A stretch of DNA of 64,000 nucleotides from Kocuria rosea subsp. polaris. Its GTDB lineage: Bacteria > Actinomycetota > Actinomycetes > Actinomycetales > Micrococcaceae. Below are positions 46,021-54,328 of the stretch, in pieces. The DNA lies in the NCBI GenBank assembly GCA_023896275.1, contig MLDA01000010.1, forward strand, positions 1 to 64,000. The letters run 5' to 3'. The notes beneath the pieces are model-generated. The model saw only the letters and a program-made list of their open reading frames with translations, did no database searches and was not told the origin of the DNA. Made by a program: the position numbers and the translations under genes. Within the stretch, counting starts at the first letter, position 1. Every line of letters starts with the position of its first letter.

Positions 46021-46620
46021 TCAGAGGTGCCGCAGGACGGTGACGGCGAAGTCGGCGTCGTCGTGCCAGGCCCGCAGATCCCAGGTCGCGAACCGGTGCT
46101 CGACCCGCAGCCGGGCGTCCGCCACGTGTCGGTCGAAGTCGGCGAGCGAGAGGTGCCGCGTCACGTGGAACCCGACGATGATGAACCCCTCCGGGCTGAC
46201 ACACGCCCCGACGCGGCGAAGCACCTCCGCCTCCGTCCCCGGGGCGAGGAAGACCATGACATTCCCGGCCATGAGTGCCGCATCGAAGGGTTGGGGCTGC
46301 CCCAAAGAAGCCAGCTCCAGCTCGGCCAGGTCGACGACGGCGTACGTGGGGCCCGCGTGATCCTGCTCGGCCGCGGCGATCAACTCGGGGTCCGCATCGA
46401 TTCCGACGACGCTGTGCCCGCGCGCGTGCAGCTCGCCCGCATGACGGCCGGGACCGCAGCCGGCGTCGAGGATCCTGGCCCGCCGCGGGACCATGGCGTC
46501 GACCAGCCGGGCCTCCCCGATCAGGTCCTCCCCCTCAGCGGCCATCTCCCGGAAGCGGTGGATGTACCACTGCGAGTGCCCGTCCTTGGTCTCTGTCACC
46601 CAACGCGTCGGTTCTCCCAT
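46021..46620 (-). CDS. Class I SAM-dependent methyltransferase
   Basis: The product is 199 aa. SAM motif I is ILDAGCGPGRHAGEL, with GIDADPELI as motif II. The N-terminal WYIHRFREMAAEGEDL is typical of this actinobacterial group. The start at ATG 46620 is supported by TACTGT six nt upstream. It is divergent from the metallophore operon but is not obviously part of it: the operator lies 60 bp away within the operon promoter. Confidence 0.8.
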   Translation of the reverse strand: MGEPTRWVTETKDGHSQWYIHRFREMAAEGEDLIGEARLVDAMVPRRARILDAGCGPGRHAGELHARGHSVVGIDADPELIAAAEQDHAGPTYAVVDLAELELASLGQPQPFDAALMAGNVMVFLAPGTEAEVLRRVGACVSPEGFIIVGFHVTRHLSLADFDRHVADARLRVEHRFATWDLRAWHDDADFAVTVLRHL

Positions 46621-46673
46621 GGACCCACAGTAACGCTCCCGCACCCCGGGCCCGGCCTTCGCGGACCGACACT

Positions 46674-46702
46674 TTGACTATGAGAATGATTCTCATTAGT
46701 GT
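46674..46702 (+). promoter_or_regulatory. Metallophore operon promoter with Fur/Zur-family operator in the spacer
   Basis: A -35 TTGACT (46674-46679) and a -10 TAGTGT (46697-46702) are separated by exactly 17 nt. Those 17 nt (46680-46696) are the perfect palindrome ATGAGAAT-G-ATTCTCAT. It has the 7-1-7 Fur-family form TGAxAATxATTxTCA, closer to actinobacterial Zur boxes than to the DtxR/IdeR box. Repressor binding here would block RNA polymerase completely. Transcription should start near 46709, about 70 nt before the first gene. Confidence 0.78.
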
Positions 46703-46780
46703 CTAGCAAGTGTTGGCCGCAGGTGCCCCACGACGGCTGAGTGCCGCAGCCCTGGCCACCGAGAATGGAGCAACCGAATA

Positions 46781-47803
46781 ATGAGAAGTCTCAAGCCCTG
46801 GGCAGCCCTCATGCCCGCTTTGGTTCTGGCCGCCGCGACCGGATGTGGTGCGCCAGCCGACGCCGGCAGCAACCCCGCGGATGACGCGGCGGAGCCGATC
46901 ACCGTGGACAGCTGCGGTCGGGAGGTTGTGTTCGACGCACCGCCGGAGCAGGTCCTGGCGATCGGTTCGGAGGCGCCGGCGCTGCTGGTCGCGGCCGGAG
47001 CCGGCGACAAGGTGACGCACTACGCCGGGAGCCTGGAGGTGCCGTTCGACGCTGAGACGCAAGCCGTGGTCGAGGGTGCCGAACGGGTCACCGAGGACTC
47101 GCACGACGTCTCGTCCGAGATGATCCTCAGCTCGGGAGTCGACGTCGTCATCGGCACCGACATCGGGGCAGGCGTCGACATCGACACCCTCGCCACCCGC
47201 CTGGACGAGGCCGGAATACAACTGCTGACGGTGAGCGGCTACTGCGCGGGCATCGAGGGGCGCTCCACGGACGGCGTGAGCGGGTTCGACCTGATCTACC
47301 GGGACGTGGAGACCTACGGCGAAATCTTCGGGACCGAGCAGGTGGCCACGGGCGCCATCGAGGACATGCAGGACCGCGTCACGGCGGCGGCGGCGGAGCT
47401 CGCGGACGAGGTCTCCGACCGGAGCGCGGCCCCCTTGTACGTGCCGGCCGGTGGCACCCTGGGGTCGTACGGCGGGCAGTCGCTCGTGTCCGAGCAGATG
47501 ACCTTGCTGGGCCTGGAGAACGTCTTCGCGGACGTGCCGAAGCGCTACTTCGAGCCGTCCACGGAGGAACTCGTCAGCAGCGATCCCGACCTGATCTTCG
47601 CGATGTACCTGCCCACCGGTTCGTCGACGCTTGAATCCGACGAGGACGTGGTGAACGAGCTGCGCGATCGGCCCGAACTGGAGGGGCTGACGGCGGTCGA
47701 CGACGACGCGGCGGTGGTACCGCTGAATTACTTCTACACCTCCCCCGGCCCGCTGGCGATCGACGGGCTTGAACTGATCGCCGAGCGCCTGGCCAACTCG
47801 TGA
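46781..47803 (+). CDS. Metal-chelate ABC transporter binding lipoprotein (FecB/BtuF type)
   Basis: The product is 340 aa. It is a lipoprotein (MRSLKPWAALMPALVLAAATGC, Cys22) with a class III periplasmic-binding fold: REVVFDAPPEQVLAIGSEAPALLVAAGAGDKV, then VDVVIGTD, and EELVSSDPDLIFAM in the second lobe. It should capture the metal-loaded metallophore outside the cell and pass it to the FecCD-type permease encoded four genes downstream. It is the first gene after the Fur-family operator; the Shine-Dalgarno is GGAG at a long spacing. The stop overlaps the racemase start by 4 nt. Confidence 0.88.
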   Translation: MRSLKPWAALMPALVLAAATGCGAPADAGSNPADDAAEPITVDSCGREVVFDAPPEQVLAIGSEAPALLVAAGAGDKVTHYAGSLEVPFDAETQAVVEGAERVTEDSHDVSSEMILSSGVDVVIGTDIGAGVDIDTLATRLDEAGIQLLTVSGYCAGIEGRSTDGVSGFDLIYRDVETYGEIFGTEQVATGAIEDMQDRVTAAAAELADEVSDRSAAPLYVPAGGTLGSYGGQSLVSEQMTLLGLENVFADVPKRYFEPSTEELVSSDPDLIFAMYLPTGSSTLESDEDVVNELRDRPELEGLTAVDDDAAVVPLNYFYTSPGPLAIDGLELIAERLANS

Positions 47804-48729
47804 GGCAACTAGGAGAGCTGCGCCGGCGGGGGCGCATCGACGAGCACCGGCGCGCGCCCGGCGCACCCGCCCGGAGACGGCCGGGCCGGGCGGCGCGGGG
47901 CACGACGGAGGTCGACTTCGTCAAGCTGAGTCCGACGCGGAACATGACGCTGCTGGTCACCAGCCGGCATCCCGTCCGGGAGTACACGTCTATCGCGACG
48001 CAGCTCCTCTCGACCGGCCACGTACACGCCGAGCAGGTCGGCTTCGTGCGGACGCCCACGTCGCCGGGGGCACAGGTGCGCTTGCACATGGCCGGCGACG
48101 AGTTCTGCGGCAACGCCTGCCTGGCGCTGGCCGCGCTCAAGGCGGCGGAGCAGGGCCTGGTCCGCGGTGAGGCGACCAACGTCGTCGTGCAGGCATCGGG
48201 CGCGGACGCTCTCGTGAACTGCCGCGTCGAGCGCCGCGGGGCCGGCTACGAGTGCGAGCTCGAGATGCCACCGCCGCAGCGCGTGGAGCCCTACTCGTTC
48301 CCGGGCGCAGGGACCCACCGGTCTGCGATGGTCCGGTACGCGGACGCGGCGCACCTCGTCGTCGAATGCGACCGGAACGACCCCCTGATGAGGGAGCGCG
48401 CGCTGCGGCTCGCGGACCACCTCGGAAGGACCGAGGGGGTGCCCGTCGTCGGGGTGATGCTCTTCGACCCCGCGAGCCACCATCTGGATCCCCTCATCAA
48501 CGTGCCGGCGCTGGACAGCACGGTCTGGGAGCGCAGCTGCGCGTCCGGAACCGCGTCGATCGGCGCCCACCTGGCCGCAACCTCGAAGGCCTCCGTGTCA
48601 GCGAGCGTGCGGCAACCCGGCGGCACCATGCACGTGAGGGCCGGCTACGACTCCGAAGGACTCACCACAGTGCACGTCGCGGGGCATGTCCGCGTCGTGG
48701 CAGAAGGGACCGCATATGTCCACGACTGA
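47800..48729 (+). CDS. cntK: CntK-type histidine racemase (DapF-like epimerase)
   Basis: The product is 309 aa. The epimerase fold begins near residue 38 (FVKLSPTRNMTLLVTS). Two Cys motifs, GDEFCGNA (Cys103) and SCASGTASIG (Cys247), are the acid-base pair; their 144-residue spacing equals that of Cys72 and Cys216 as I recall them in Staphylococcus aureus CntK. EQVGF, MPPPQRVEP and VRQPGG also match CntK rather than DapF, and there is no GNGxR motif. It would convert L- to D-histidine, the first step of staphylopine-type synthesis. The GTG start overlaps the upstream stop; the first 37 residues are Arg-rich and have no counterpart in CntK. Confidence 0.88.
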   Translation: MRQLGELRRRGRIDEHRRAPGAPARRRPGRAARGTTEVDFVKLSPTRNMTLLVTSRHPVREYTSIATQLLSTGHVHAEQVGFVRTPTSPGAQVRLHMAGDEFCGNACLALAALKAAEQGLVRGEATNVVVQASGADALVNCRVERRGAGYECELEMPPPQRVEPYSFPGAGTHRSAMVRYADAAHLVVECDRNDPLMRERALRLADHLGRTEGVPVVGVMLFDPASHHLDPLINVPALDSTVWERSCASGTASIGAHLAATSKASVSASVRQPGGTMHVRAGYDSEGLTTVHVAGHVRVVAEGTAYVHD

Positions 48730-49555
48730 ACTATCGTCCGGAACGCCGGCGACGCCCGCCACCGCGAGCGCCATGCTGGAGAGCCTGCGGGACTACAGGC
48801 GGCGCTTCGCCGCGGCCGCGGACGGGTACGACGCGTCGACCGAGCGCGCCGCCGACCTCGAACAGCTCATGGGTGACTTCTCCGCTTTCGTGACCGACGA
48901 GCGCAACGAGACCCCCTTCGCCGAACTCACGGACGTCGGGGAGCTGGTGGCCGATTTGCGGACCCAGTCCGCGCGCTGCGCCGCCGTGATGGAGAAGTAC
49001 CGTGCGCTGCGCCTGCTCGAGGGCCGCAGCGGATCCGTCGGGTACTTCGCCAACGTCGAATCGTGTATCCAGGAAGAGTTCGGGGCCGTCGCGCCGACCG
49101 CGGCGTCGCGCGTGCTGCTCGTCGGGTCGGGCTCGTTCCCGATGACGCTGCTCAACGTCGCCGAGCGCACCGGCGCCGCGGCCGTCGGCGTCGACATCGA
49201 CGCCGAGGCCGTCGATCTGGGCCGTCGGGTCGTCACCCTCCTGGGCGGTGGGTTCGACATCGCACTCGAAAACGTCCCGGCGGAAGAACTCGACTTCACG
49301 TCGAACGCCACCCACATCGTCTTCAGCTCGACGGTCCCGGTGAAGTACGACATCCTGCACCGGCTGCACTCGGTCACCCGGGACGACGTCGTCGTCGCCA
49401 TGCGCTTCGGCGACGGGCTGAAATCGCTGTTCAACTACCCGATGCAAGACGTCGACCCCGCGCGCTGGCGCCTGCTCGAGACGGTGCGCCGGCCCGGCCA
49501 GGTCTTCGACATCGCGCTGTACGCCAAACACCCCGCCGAAAGAGAGGCTGAGTAG
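48716..49555 (+). CDS. cntL: CntL-type nicotianamine synthase-like aminobutanoyltransferase
   Basis: The product is 279 aa, close to S. aureus CntL. A helical N-terminal part (LEQLMGDFSAFV) precedes the Rossmann SAM site (SRVLLVGSGSFPMTLLNVAE and GVDIDAEAVDLGRRV) and THIVFSSTVPVKYDILH, as in the nicotianamine synthase family. CntL moves the aminobutanoyl group of SAM onto the amino group of D-histidine. The ATG at 48716 has AGAAGGG upstream and lies 14 nt inside the end of cntK. The next gene begins 3 nt after its stop. Confidence 0.9.
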   Translation: MSTTELSSGTPATPATASAMLESLRDYRRRFAAAADGYDASTERAADLEQLMGDFSAFVTDERNETPFAELTDVGELVADLRTQSARCAAVMEKYRALRLLEGRSGSVGYFANVESCIQEEFGAVAPTAASRVLLVGSGSFPMTLLNVAERTGAAAVGVDIDAEAVDLGRRVVTLLGGGFDIALENVPAEELDFTSNATHIVFSSTVPVKYDILHRLHSVTRDDVVVAMRFGDGLKSLFNYPMQDVDPARWRLLETVRRPGQVFDIALYAKHPAEREAE

Positions 49556-49558
49556 CCC

Positions 49559-50854
49559 ATGAGTGACCTCGGGAACGTCCTGATCGCCGGGACCGGTCCG
49601 ACGGCGGTGCAGACGGCCGTGCTGATGGGGCGGCTCGGAGGAGCGGTCGGGATCGCCGGCCGCACCTCGGACCGCTCGGCGTCGTTCTTTGCCGCCCTGG
49701 CCGCGGGCGACGGCCTCGTGCGCGCCGACGTGCAGAACGAGACGCACCGTGCCCTGGCCGGCGAGCGCCGGATCGAGCAGTGGTTCCGCGGGTACCCGAC
49801 CGTCTCCGGCGCGTGGGACACCCTGATCCTCACCGTGACCGCGGACGCGTACGTCCCGGTGCTGCGGCAGCTGGCCCCAGACGTCCTCGCGCGCGTCCAG
49901 CGCATCGTGCTGATGTCGCCGACGCTCGGCTCCGGCCACCTCGTCCGCGAGTACGCGAGCGAGGCGGGGGTCGACCCCGAGGTGATCAGCTTCTCGAGCT
50001 ACCTCGGCGACACTCGCTGGCCGGGCGGCGCCCCGGGCGCCTCCGTCCTGACGGCGGGCCTCAAGCGCCGGATCTACGCGGGGTCGACGCGGGCCTCCTC
50101 ACCCGCGCTCGAGCGACTGCGCACCCTGTACGGGTCGGTGGGGACCGCCGTCGACATCCTCGGTCTGCCCGTGGAGGCGGAGACGCGGAACATCTCGCTG
50201 TACGTGCATCCCCCGCTGTTCATGAACGACGTCACCCTGCGCGCCGTGTTCGGCGCGTCCGGCCCCACGAAGTACGTCTACAAGCTCTTCCCCGAAGGCC
50301 CCGTCACGCCGTCGCTGATCCGCACGATGGTTGCGCAGTGGCGGGAACTGACGGCCGTCGCCGTCGCCCTGGGCGGCACCGGCGTCAACCTGCTCGAGTT
50401 CATGCTGGCGGACAGCTACCCCGTCCGCCCGGAGAGCATCAGCCCGGCCGACGTGGCCGCGTTCGAGCAGCTGCCCACGACCCACCAGGAGTATCTCGTC
50501 TACGTGCGCTACGCATCGCTGCTCATCGATCCGTTCTCGGAACCGGACGCCGACGGGAGGTACTTCGACTTCTCGGCCATCCCCATCCGGTCGATCTTCC
50601 GCAACGACGCCGGGCAGTGGGATGTGCCCCGGATGCCGAAGGAGGACTACTACCGCACGAAGATCATTCAAGGCGTCGCCCGGCACCTGGCTGTGCCGTG
50701 CCCGACGATCGACACGCTGTTGGCGTCCTACGAGGGTGAGCTGGAGCGGACGACGACGGCGCTCGCCGGCCAGTCCGTCTCCGCGGCTTTCGCGGTCCAG
50801 GACTTCGACGAGGACCTTGGCATGATCTGCGCCGGGATCGCGAGGGCAGCATGA
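49559..50854 (+). CDS. cntM: CntM-type opine metallophore dehydrogenase (staphylopine/pseudopaline synthase family)
   Basis: The product is 431 aa, the length of S. aureus CntM. The dinucleotide site [15 protein letters not shown] is followed by GRTSDRS, where Arg35 may select NADPH. Family blocks include [58 protein letters not shown] and [13 protein letters not shown]. It reductively joins a 2-oxoacid to the CntL product. Asp151 in YLGDTRW lies where, as I recall, S. aureus CntM has Asp150 and the alpha-ketoglutarate-using Pseudomonas enzyme has Ala, so pyruvate is the likelier substrate. The stop overlaps the exporter start by 4 nt. Confidence 0.9.
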   Translation: MSDLGNVLIAGTGPTAVQTAVLMGRLGGAVGIAGRTSDRSASFFAALAAGDGLVRADVQNETHRALAGERRIEQWFRGYPTVSGAWDTLILTVTADAYVPVLRQLAPDVLARVQRIVLMSPTLGSGHLVREYASEAGVDPEVISFSSYLGDTRWPGGAPGASVLTAGLKRRIYAGSTRASSPALERLRTLYGSVGTAVDILGLPVEAETRNISLYVHPPLFMNDVTLRAVFGASGPTKYVYKLFPEGPVTPSLIRTMVAQWRELTAVAVALGGTGVNLLEFMLADSYPVRPESISPADVAAFEQLPTTHQEYLVYVRYASLLIDPFSEPDADGRYFDFSAIPIRSIFRNDAGQWDVPRMPKEDYYRTKIIQGVARHLAVPCPTIDTLLASYEGELERTTTALAGQSVSAAFAVQDFDEDLGMICAGIARAA

Positions 50855-52077
50855 GCCACGTCGACGTAGCCACCACCGAGGAGATGCCTAGCGAACGGCG
50901 GATCATCGCCGCAGTCTGGCCGACCCTGCTGGCGTCGGCCGTGGGCCTGCTGCCGTTCACCCTGTTGACCGCGTTCCTCGTACCGATCTCCGATGCCGCG
51001 GGCGCGGAGTACGCCGAGGTGGGGACCCTGCGCGGGCTCGCCGGGATCGGCGCGGTGCTCACCGGCGTCGCACTGGCCCCCTTGATCGGCCGCATCGCCC
51101 CCGGAAAGGTCGCCGCCGCCGCGCTGGTCCTGCTCGGCGTGGCCGCCGTCGTCGGAACCAACGCCTGGGTTCCCGCCCTGGCGGCGTTCTGCCTGCTCAC
51201 GGGCGTGTCCAACGCGATGCTGTACCCGGCGCTGTCCGCGGCCGCGGCTGACCGTTTCGGGTCCGGTCCGGCGGCCGGCCGCGCCGCGACCCTCGTCATG
51301 ACGTCGCAGACCCTGGCGTCAACGCTGGGGGCGCCACTCCTCGTCTTGCCGACCCTGCTGTGGGGCTGGCAGGGCAATCTCGTCGCAATCGCCGTCGTAT
51401 CCCTGGCGCTGGCGCCGCTGCTGGCCCGCTACGGCCGCGAGGATCGCGCCGACGCGCCAGCCGCGCAGCGCGTCGGCTACCTCGCCGCGTTCCGGAAACT
51501 CGCGGGCGTCCCGGGCGCCCGCGCCCTGTTGCTGGTCTCGTTCGGTCGGGCCGGCGCGCTCATGGGGCACCTGGCGTTCCTGGCGCCGCTCTACGCGGAC
51601 CGGTTCGCGCTGAGCCCGGGCATGTTCGCCTTCGTCTGGTCCCTCAGCGGCGGCGCGTTCTTCATCGGTCACCTCGTGTCCGGCCGGTTGCTCAACGCCG
51701 ACGATTCCGACCGGCGGATCCATCGCGTCATGTCGATCTGCCTCGTGAGCGCCCTGGTGGCGCTGTGCGGCGTGTACTTCGCCCCGGTACTGCCGCTGGC
51801 GTTGCTCTGCACGGCAGTCCTGTCGGCCAGCCACGCGGTCGTCGCCGCCGCGGTCATGAGCCTGCTCGTGCGGCGTTGCGCCGAGGTCCGCGGGACGGCG
51901 CTGAGCCTGAACGCTGCCGGCATGAGCTTGGGCCTGTTCCTCGGCGCGGCGGCCGCCGGCGCCGGCCTGACCTGGGCGGGCTATCCGGCGGCAGCGGCGA
52001 TCCTCGGCGGATTCACGCTCCTTGCCCTGGTCGCCGCGCTGACCTTCCGCCCCACCGCACAGAGGCTTCCAGGATGA
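50851..52077 (+). CDS. MFS exporter of the metallophore (CntE-like)
   Basis: The product is 408 aa with twelve predicted hydrophobic helices. MFS-type loops include [20 protein letters not shown], between helices 2 and 3, and [17 protein letters not shown] in the second half. Position alone, directly after cntM and overlapping it by 4 nt, indicates export of the finished metallophore, the role of CntE in S. aureus. Its stop overlaps the permease start by 4 nt. Confidence 0.83.
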   Translation: MSHVDVATTEEMPSERRIIAAVWPTLLASAVGLLPFTLLTAFLVPISDAAGAEYAEVGTLRGLAGIGAVLTGVALAPLIGRIAPGKVAAAALVLLGVAAVVGTNAWVPALAAFCLLTGVSNAMLYPALSAAAADRFGSGPAAGRAATLVMTSQTLASTLGAPLLVLPTLLWGWQGNLVAIAVVSLALAPLLARYGREDRADAPAAQRVGYLAAFRKLAGVPGARALLLVSFGRAGALMGHLAFLAPLYADRFALSPGMFAFVWSLSGGAFFIGHLVSGRLLNADDSDRRIHRVMSICLVSALVALCGVYFAPVLPLALLCTAVLSASHAVVAAAVMSLLVRRCAEVRGTALSLNAAGMSLGLFLGAAAAGAGLTWAGYPAAAAILGGFTLLALVAALTFRPTAQRLPG

Positions 52078-53195
52078 CCATCACCAAGTCCACTCCCCAC
52101 AATCACCGCGCCGAGCGTTCCGAGGCGCCGCTCGCCTTCTCCGACGACGACCTCGATCACGCCCGCCGCCGCCGTCACACCACGCTCTGGGTCCTCGGGC
52201 TGGCCGGCGGGCTCCTCGTCACGCTAATCGTGGCCGTGGGCCTCGGCCCGTCCTCCATTCCGGCGGGCACCGTGCTCCAGATCCTCCGCCAGCACTTCTT
52301 CGGCGTGCCGCAGGAGGCCGACTGGACCTCGGCCGAGGAGTCGATTGTCCTCCTGCTGCGGGGCCCGCGGGTGCTGCTCGGCGCCGCGGTCGGGGCCGGC
52401 CTGGCGATCGCCGGCGTCGCCCTGCAGGCGCTGACGCGCAACATCCTGGCCGAACCGTACCTGCTGGGCGTCACCTCGGGAGCCTCGACGCTGTCGGCCG
52501 CGTCGATCCTGTTCGGGGTCAGCGCCGGCATCGGGTCGTCCTCGCTCGCCGGCAGCGCGTTCGTCGGTGCGCTCGCGGCGGGCGTGGCGGTTTTCCTGCT
52601 CGCCCGGGTCGGATCGCACATGACCTCGACCCGGCTCGTTCTGGCCGGCGTCTCGGTCGGTTACGTCCTGCACGCCCTCACCTCGCTGTTGATCTTCGCC
52701 TCCGACGACCCCAACGCGGGCCGCTCCGTGCTCTTCTGGACTCTCGGGTCGCTGACGCTCGCGACGGGTCAATCCGTCCTGCTCACGTGGGTGGCCGTGC
52801 TGACGACGACGGCGGTGCTGCTGTTCTGGTCCCGCCCGTTGGACGCGCTGGCCATCGGAGACAACACCGCGCAGACGCTGGGGATCTCACCGACCCGCCT
52901 CCGCGCGGCGGTCATGGTGGTGATCGCGTTGTGCGTCGGGGCCCTGGTCGCGGCCTCCGGCGGCATCGGCTTCGTTGGGCTGATCATCCCGCACGTCGCC
53001 CGGCTCTGCGTCGGGACCGCGCACCGCCGGCTGATACCGGTGGCCGCGCTGCTCGGCGCGATCTTCCTGGTCTGGGCCGACGTGCTTGCGCGTGTCACCC
53101 TCGCCCCGCAGGAGCTTCCGCTGGGCATCGTCACGGCCCTGCTCGGGGCCCCGTTGCTGTTCCTGCTCGTCCGCCGACTCAACCCGGCCCAGTAA
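52074..53195 (+). CDS. FecCD-type ABC permease for metal chelate uptake
   Basis: The product is 373 aa. A 40-residue cytosolic N-terminus is followed by about ten helices of the BtuC/FecCD family: LLRGPRVLLGAAVGAGLAIAGVALQALTRN, LAEPYLLGVTSGAS, LVLAGVSVGYVLHAL, GGIGFVGLIIPHVAR and QELPLGIVTALLGAP. A single permease gene implies a homodimer, as with BtuC. With the upstream lipoprotein and downstream ATPase it would reimport the metal-loaded metallophore. Confidence 0.9.
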   Translation: MTITKSTPHNHRAERSEAPLAFSDDDLDHARRRRHTTLWVLGLAGGLLVTLIVAVGLGPSSIPAGTVLQILRQHFFGVPQEADWTSAEESIVLLLRGPRVLLGAAVGAGLAIAGVALQALTRNILAEPYLLGVTSGASTLSAASILFGVSAGIGSSSLAGSAFVGALAAGVAVFLLARVGSHMTSTRLVLAGVSVGYVLHALTSLLIFASDDPNAGRSVLFWTLGSLTLATGQSVLLTWVAVLTTTAVLLFWSRPLDALAIGDNTAQTLGISPTRLRAAVMVVIALCVGALVAASGGIGFVGLIIPHVARLCVGTAHRRLIPVAALLGAIFLVWADVLARVTLAPQELPLGIVTALLGAPLLFLLVRRLNPAQ

Positions 53196-53223
53196 GACTC
53201 AACCGCCCAAGGGGGCTCAGTTC

Positions 53224-54063
53224 ATGATTTCAGCGCACGACGTTTCCGTCGGCTACGACGACAAGCTGGTGGTCGAGGGGGTCGGGTTGCATGCCGGGCC
53301 CGGCGAGGTGGTCGGCCTGATCGGGCCGAACGGCAGCGGCAAGAGCACGTTCCTGCGGACCCTGTACGCGGCCCTGCGCCCGCGAGCGGGCCTCGTCATG
53401 ATCGACGACGAGCCGATCGGCTCCCTCCGTGGAACCGACCTGGCCCGGCGAGTCGCCGTCGTCGCACAGGAGACGCCGACGGACCTGCCCGTCACGGTCG
53501 CGGACATGGTGCTGCTCGGCCGCGCCCCGCACCGCAGGGCCCTCGCCGCCTTCAACCGCGAGGACCACCAGGCGGTGGCGGCCGCATTGACCCGGGTCGG
53601 CGCGCGGGAGCTCGCCGACCGCCGGTTCGCCACGCTCTCGGGCGGCGAGAAGCAGCGCGTGCTCGTGGCCCGGACGCTGGCGCAGCAGGCCGACCACCTC
53701 CTCCTCGACGAGCCGACCAACCACCTGGATATCCGCTACCAGCACGAGCTGCTGCGGATGGTCGGGCAGCTCGGGGTGACCACCGTCGTCGTGCTGCACG
53801 ACCTCAACCTCGCCGCCCGCTACTGCACGAAGCTCGTCATGCTCGAGCACGGCCGGGCCGTGGCCGCCGGCACCCCCGACGAGGTCCTCCTCCCCGACGC
53901 GCTGCACCGGGTCTACGGGATCCACGTGGAGCGGGTGATGGTGGGCGGCTGCCTGCAGCTGATCTTCAGCACGGTCGACGAACACGCCGCGCGGGCGGCG
54001 CACCCGCCCGCGGCTTGGGCGGACGCTGCGGCCGTCCCGGTGGCCCAGTACGATCCCGCGTGA
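53224..54063 (+). CDS. FecE/BtuD-type ABC ATPase for metal chelate uptake
   Basis: The product is 279 aa. Walker A GPNGSGKST, signature LSGGEKQRVLVA, Walker B LLLDEPTNHLD and switch His (VVLHDLNLA) are all intact, with the FecE-type C-terminus HRVYGIHVERV. An Ala-rich tail of about 25 residues follows. The ATG at 53224 has AAGGGGG upstream, 28 nt after the permease. It is the last gene of the metallophore operon. No strong terminator hairpin is visible in the 265 bp that follow. Confidence 0.9.
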   Translation: MISAHDVSVGYDDKLVVEGVGLHAGPGEVVGLIGPNGSGKSTFLRTLYAALRPRAGLVMIDDEPIGSLRGTDLARRVAVVAQETPTDLPVTVADMVLLGRAPHRRALAAFNREDHQAVAAALTRVGARELADRRFATLSGGEKQRVLVARTLAQQADHLLLDEPTNHLDIRYQHELLRMVGQLGVTTVVVLHDLNLAARYCTKLVMLEHGRAVAAGTPDEVLLPDALHRVYGIHVERVMVGGCLQLIFSTVDEHAARAAHPPAAWADAAAVPVAQYDPA

Positions 54064-54328
54064 CGGCTGCCGGCGACGATCGACGGCTCCCGAACGTCAG
54101 GACCTCCGGGAGCACATCCCTCCGGCACCCGCCGGGAGTCCCGACGTCGATCCACACCATCCCTGATCGGTCACGCCCGCGGGCCGCCGTTCGTTTGGCC
54201 ACGTCGCCGTCGGGGGAACGCGTACGGGCGCGACGGCCGAAGAAGAACCTGAACTGGTCGGAAACGTGGGTGACGTGAAGTCGTTCGGACCCGGCTGAAC
54301 GTTGCTCGCCCCCTAATATTTTGGTCCG

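Noticed and set aside
47800-48729. Reading this gene as housekeeping dapF (diaminopimelate epimerase)
   Set aside because: The motifs around both Cys (GDEFCGNA and SCASGTASIG) and EQVGF/QPGG fit CntK, the DapF GNGxR signature is missing, and the gene lies directly before cntL and cntM.
46781-54063. Interpreting the operon as an ordinary iron-siderophore uptake locus
   Set aside because: The three middle genes are opine metallophore enzymes, there are no NRPS or NIS synthetases, and the operator is Fur/Zur-like, not a DtxR box. Iron transport remains possible but is not the first reading.
54064-54328. Terminator at the end of the metallophore operon
   Set aside because: Only short or imperfect inverted repeats (6-7 bp around CTCCCG/CGGGAG) are visible; too weak to call.
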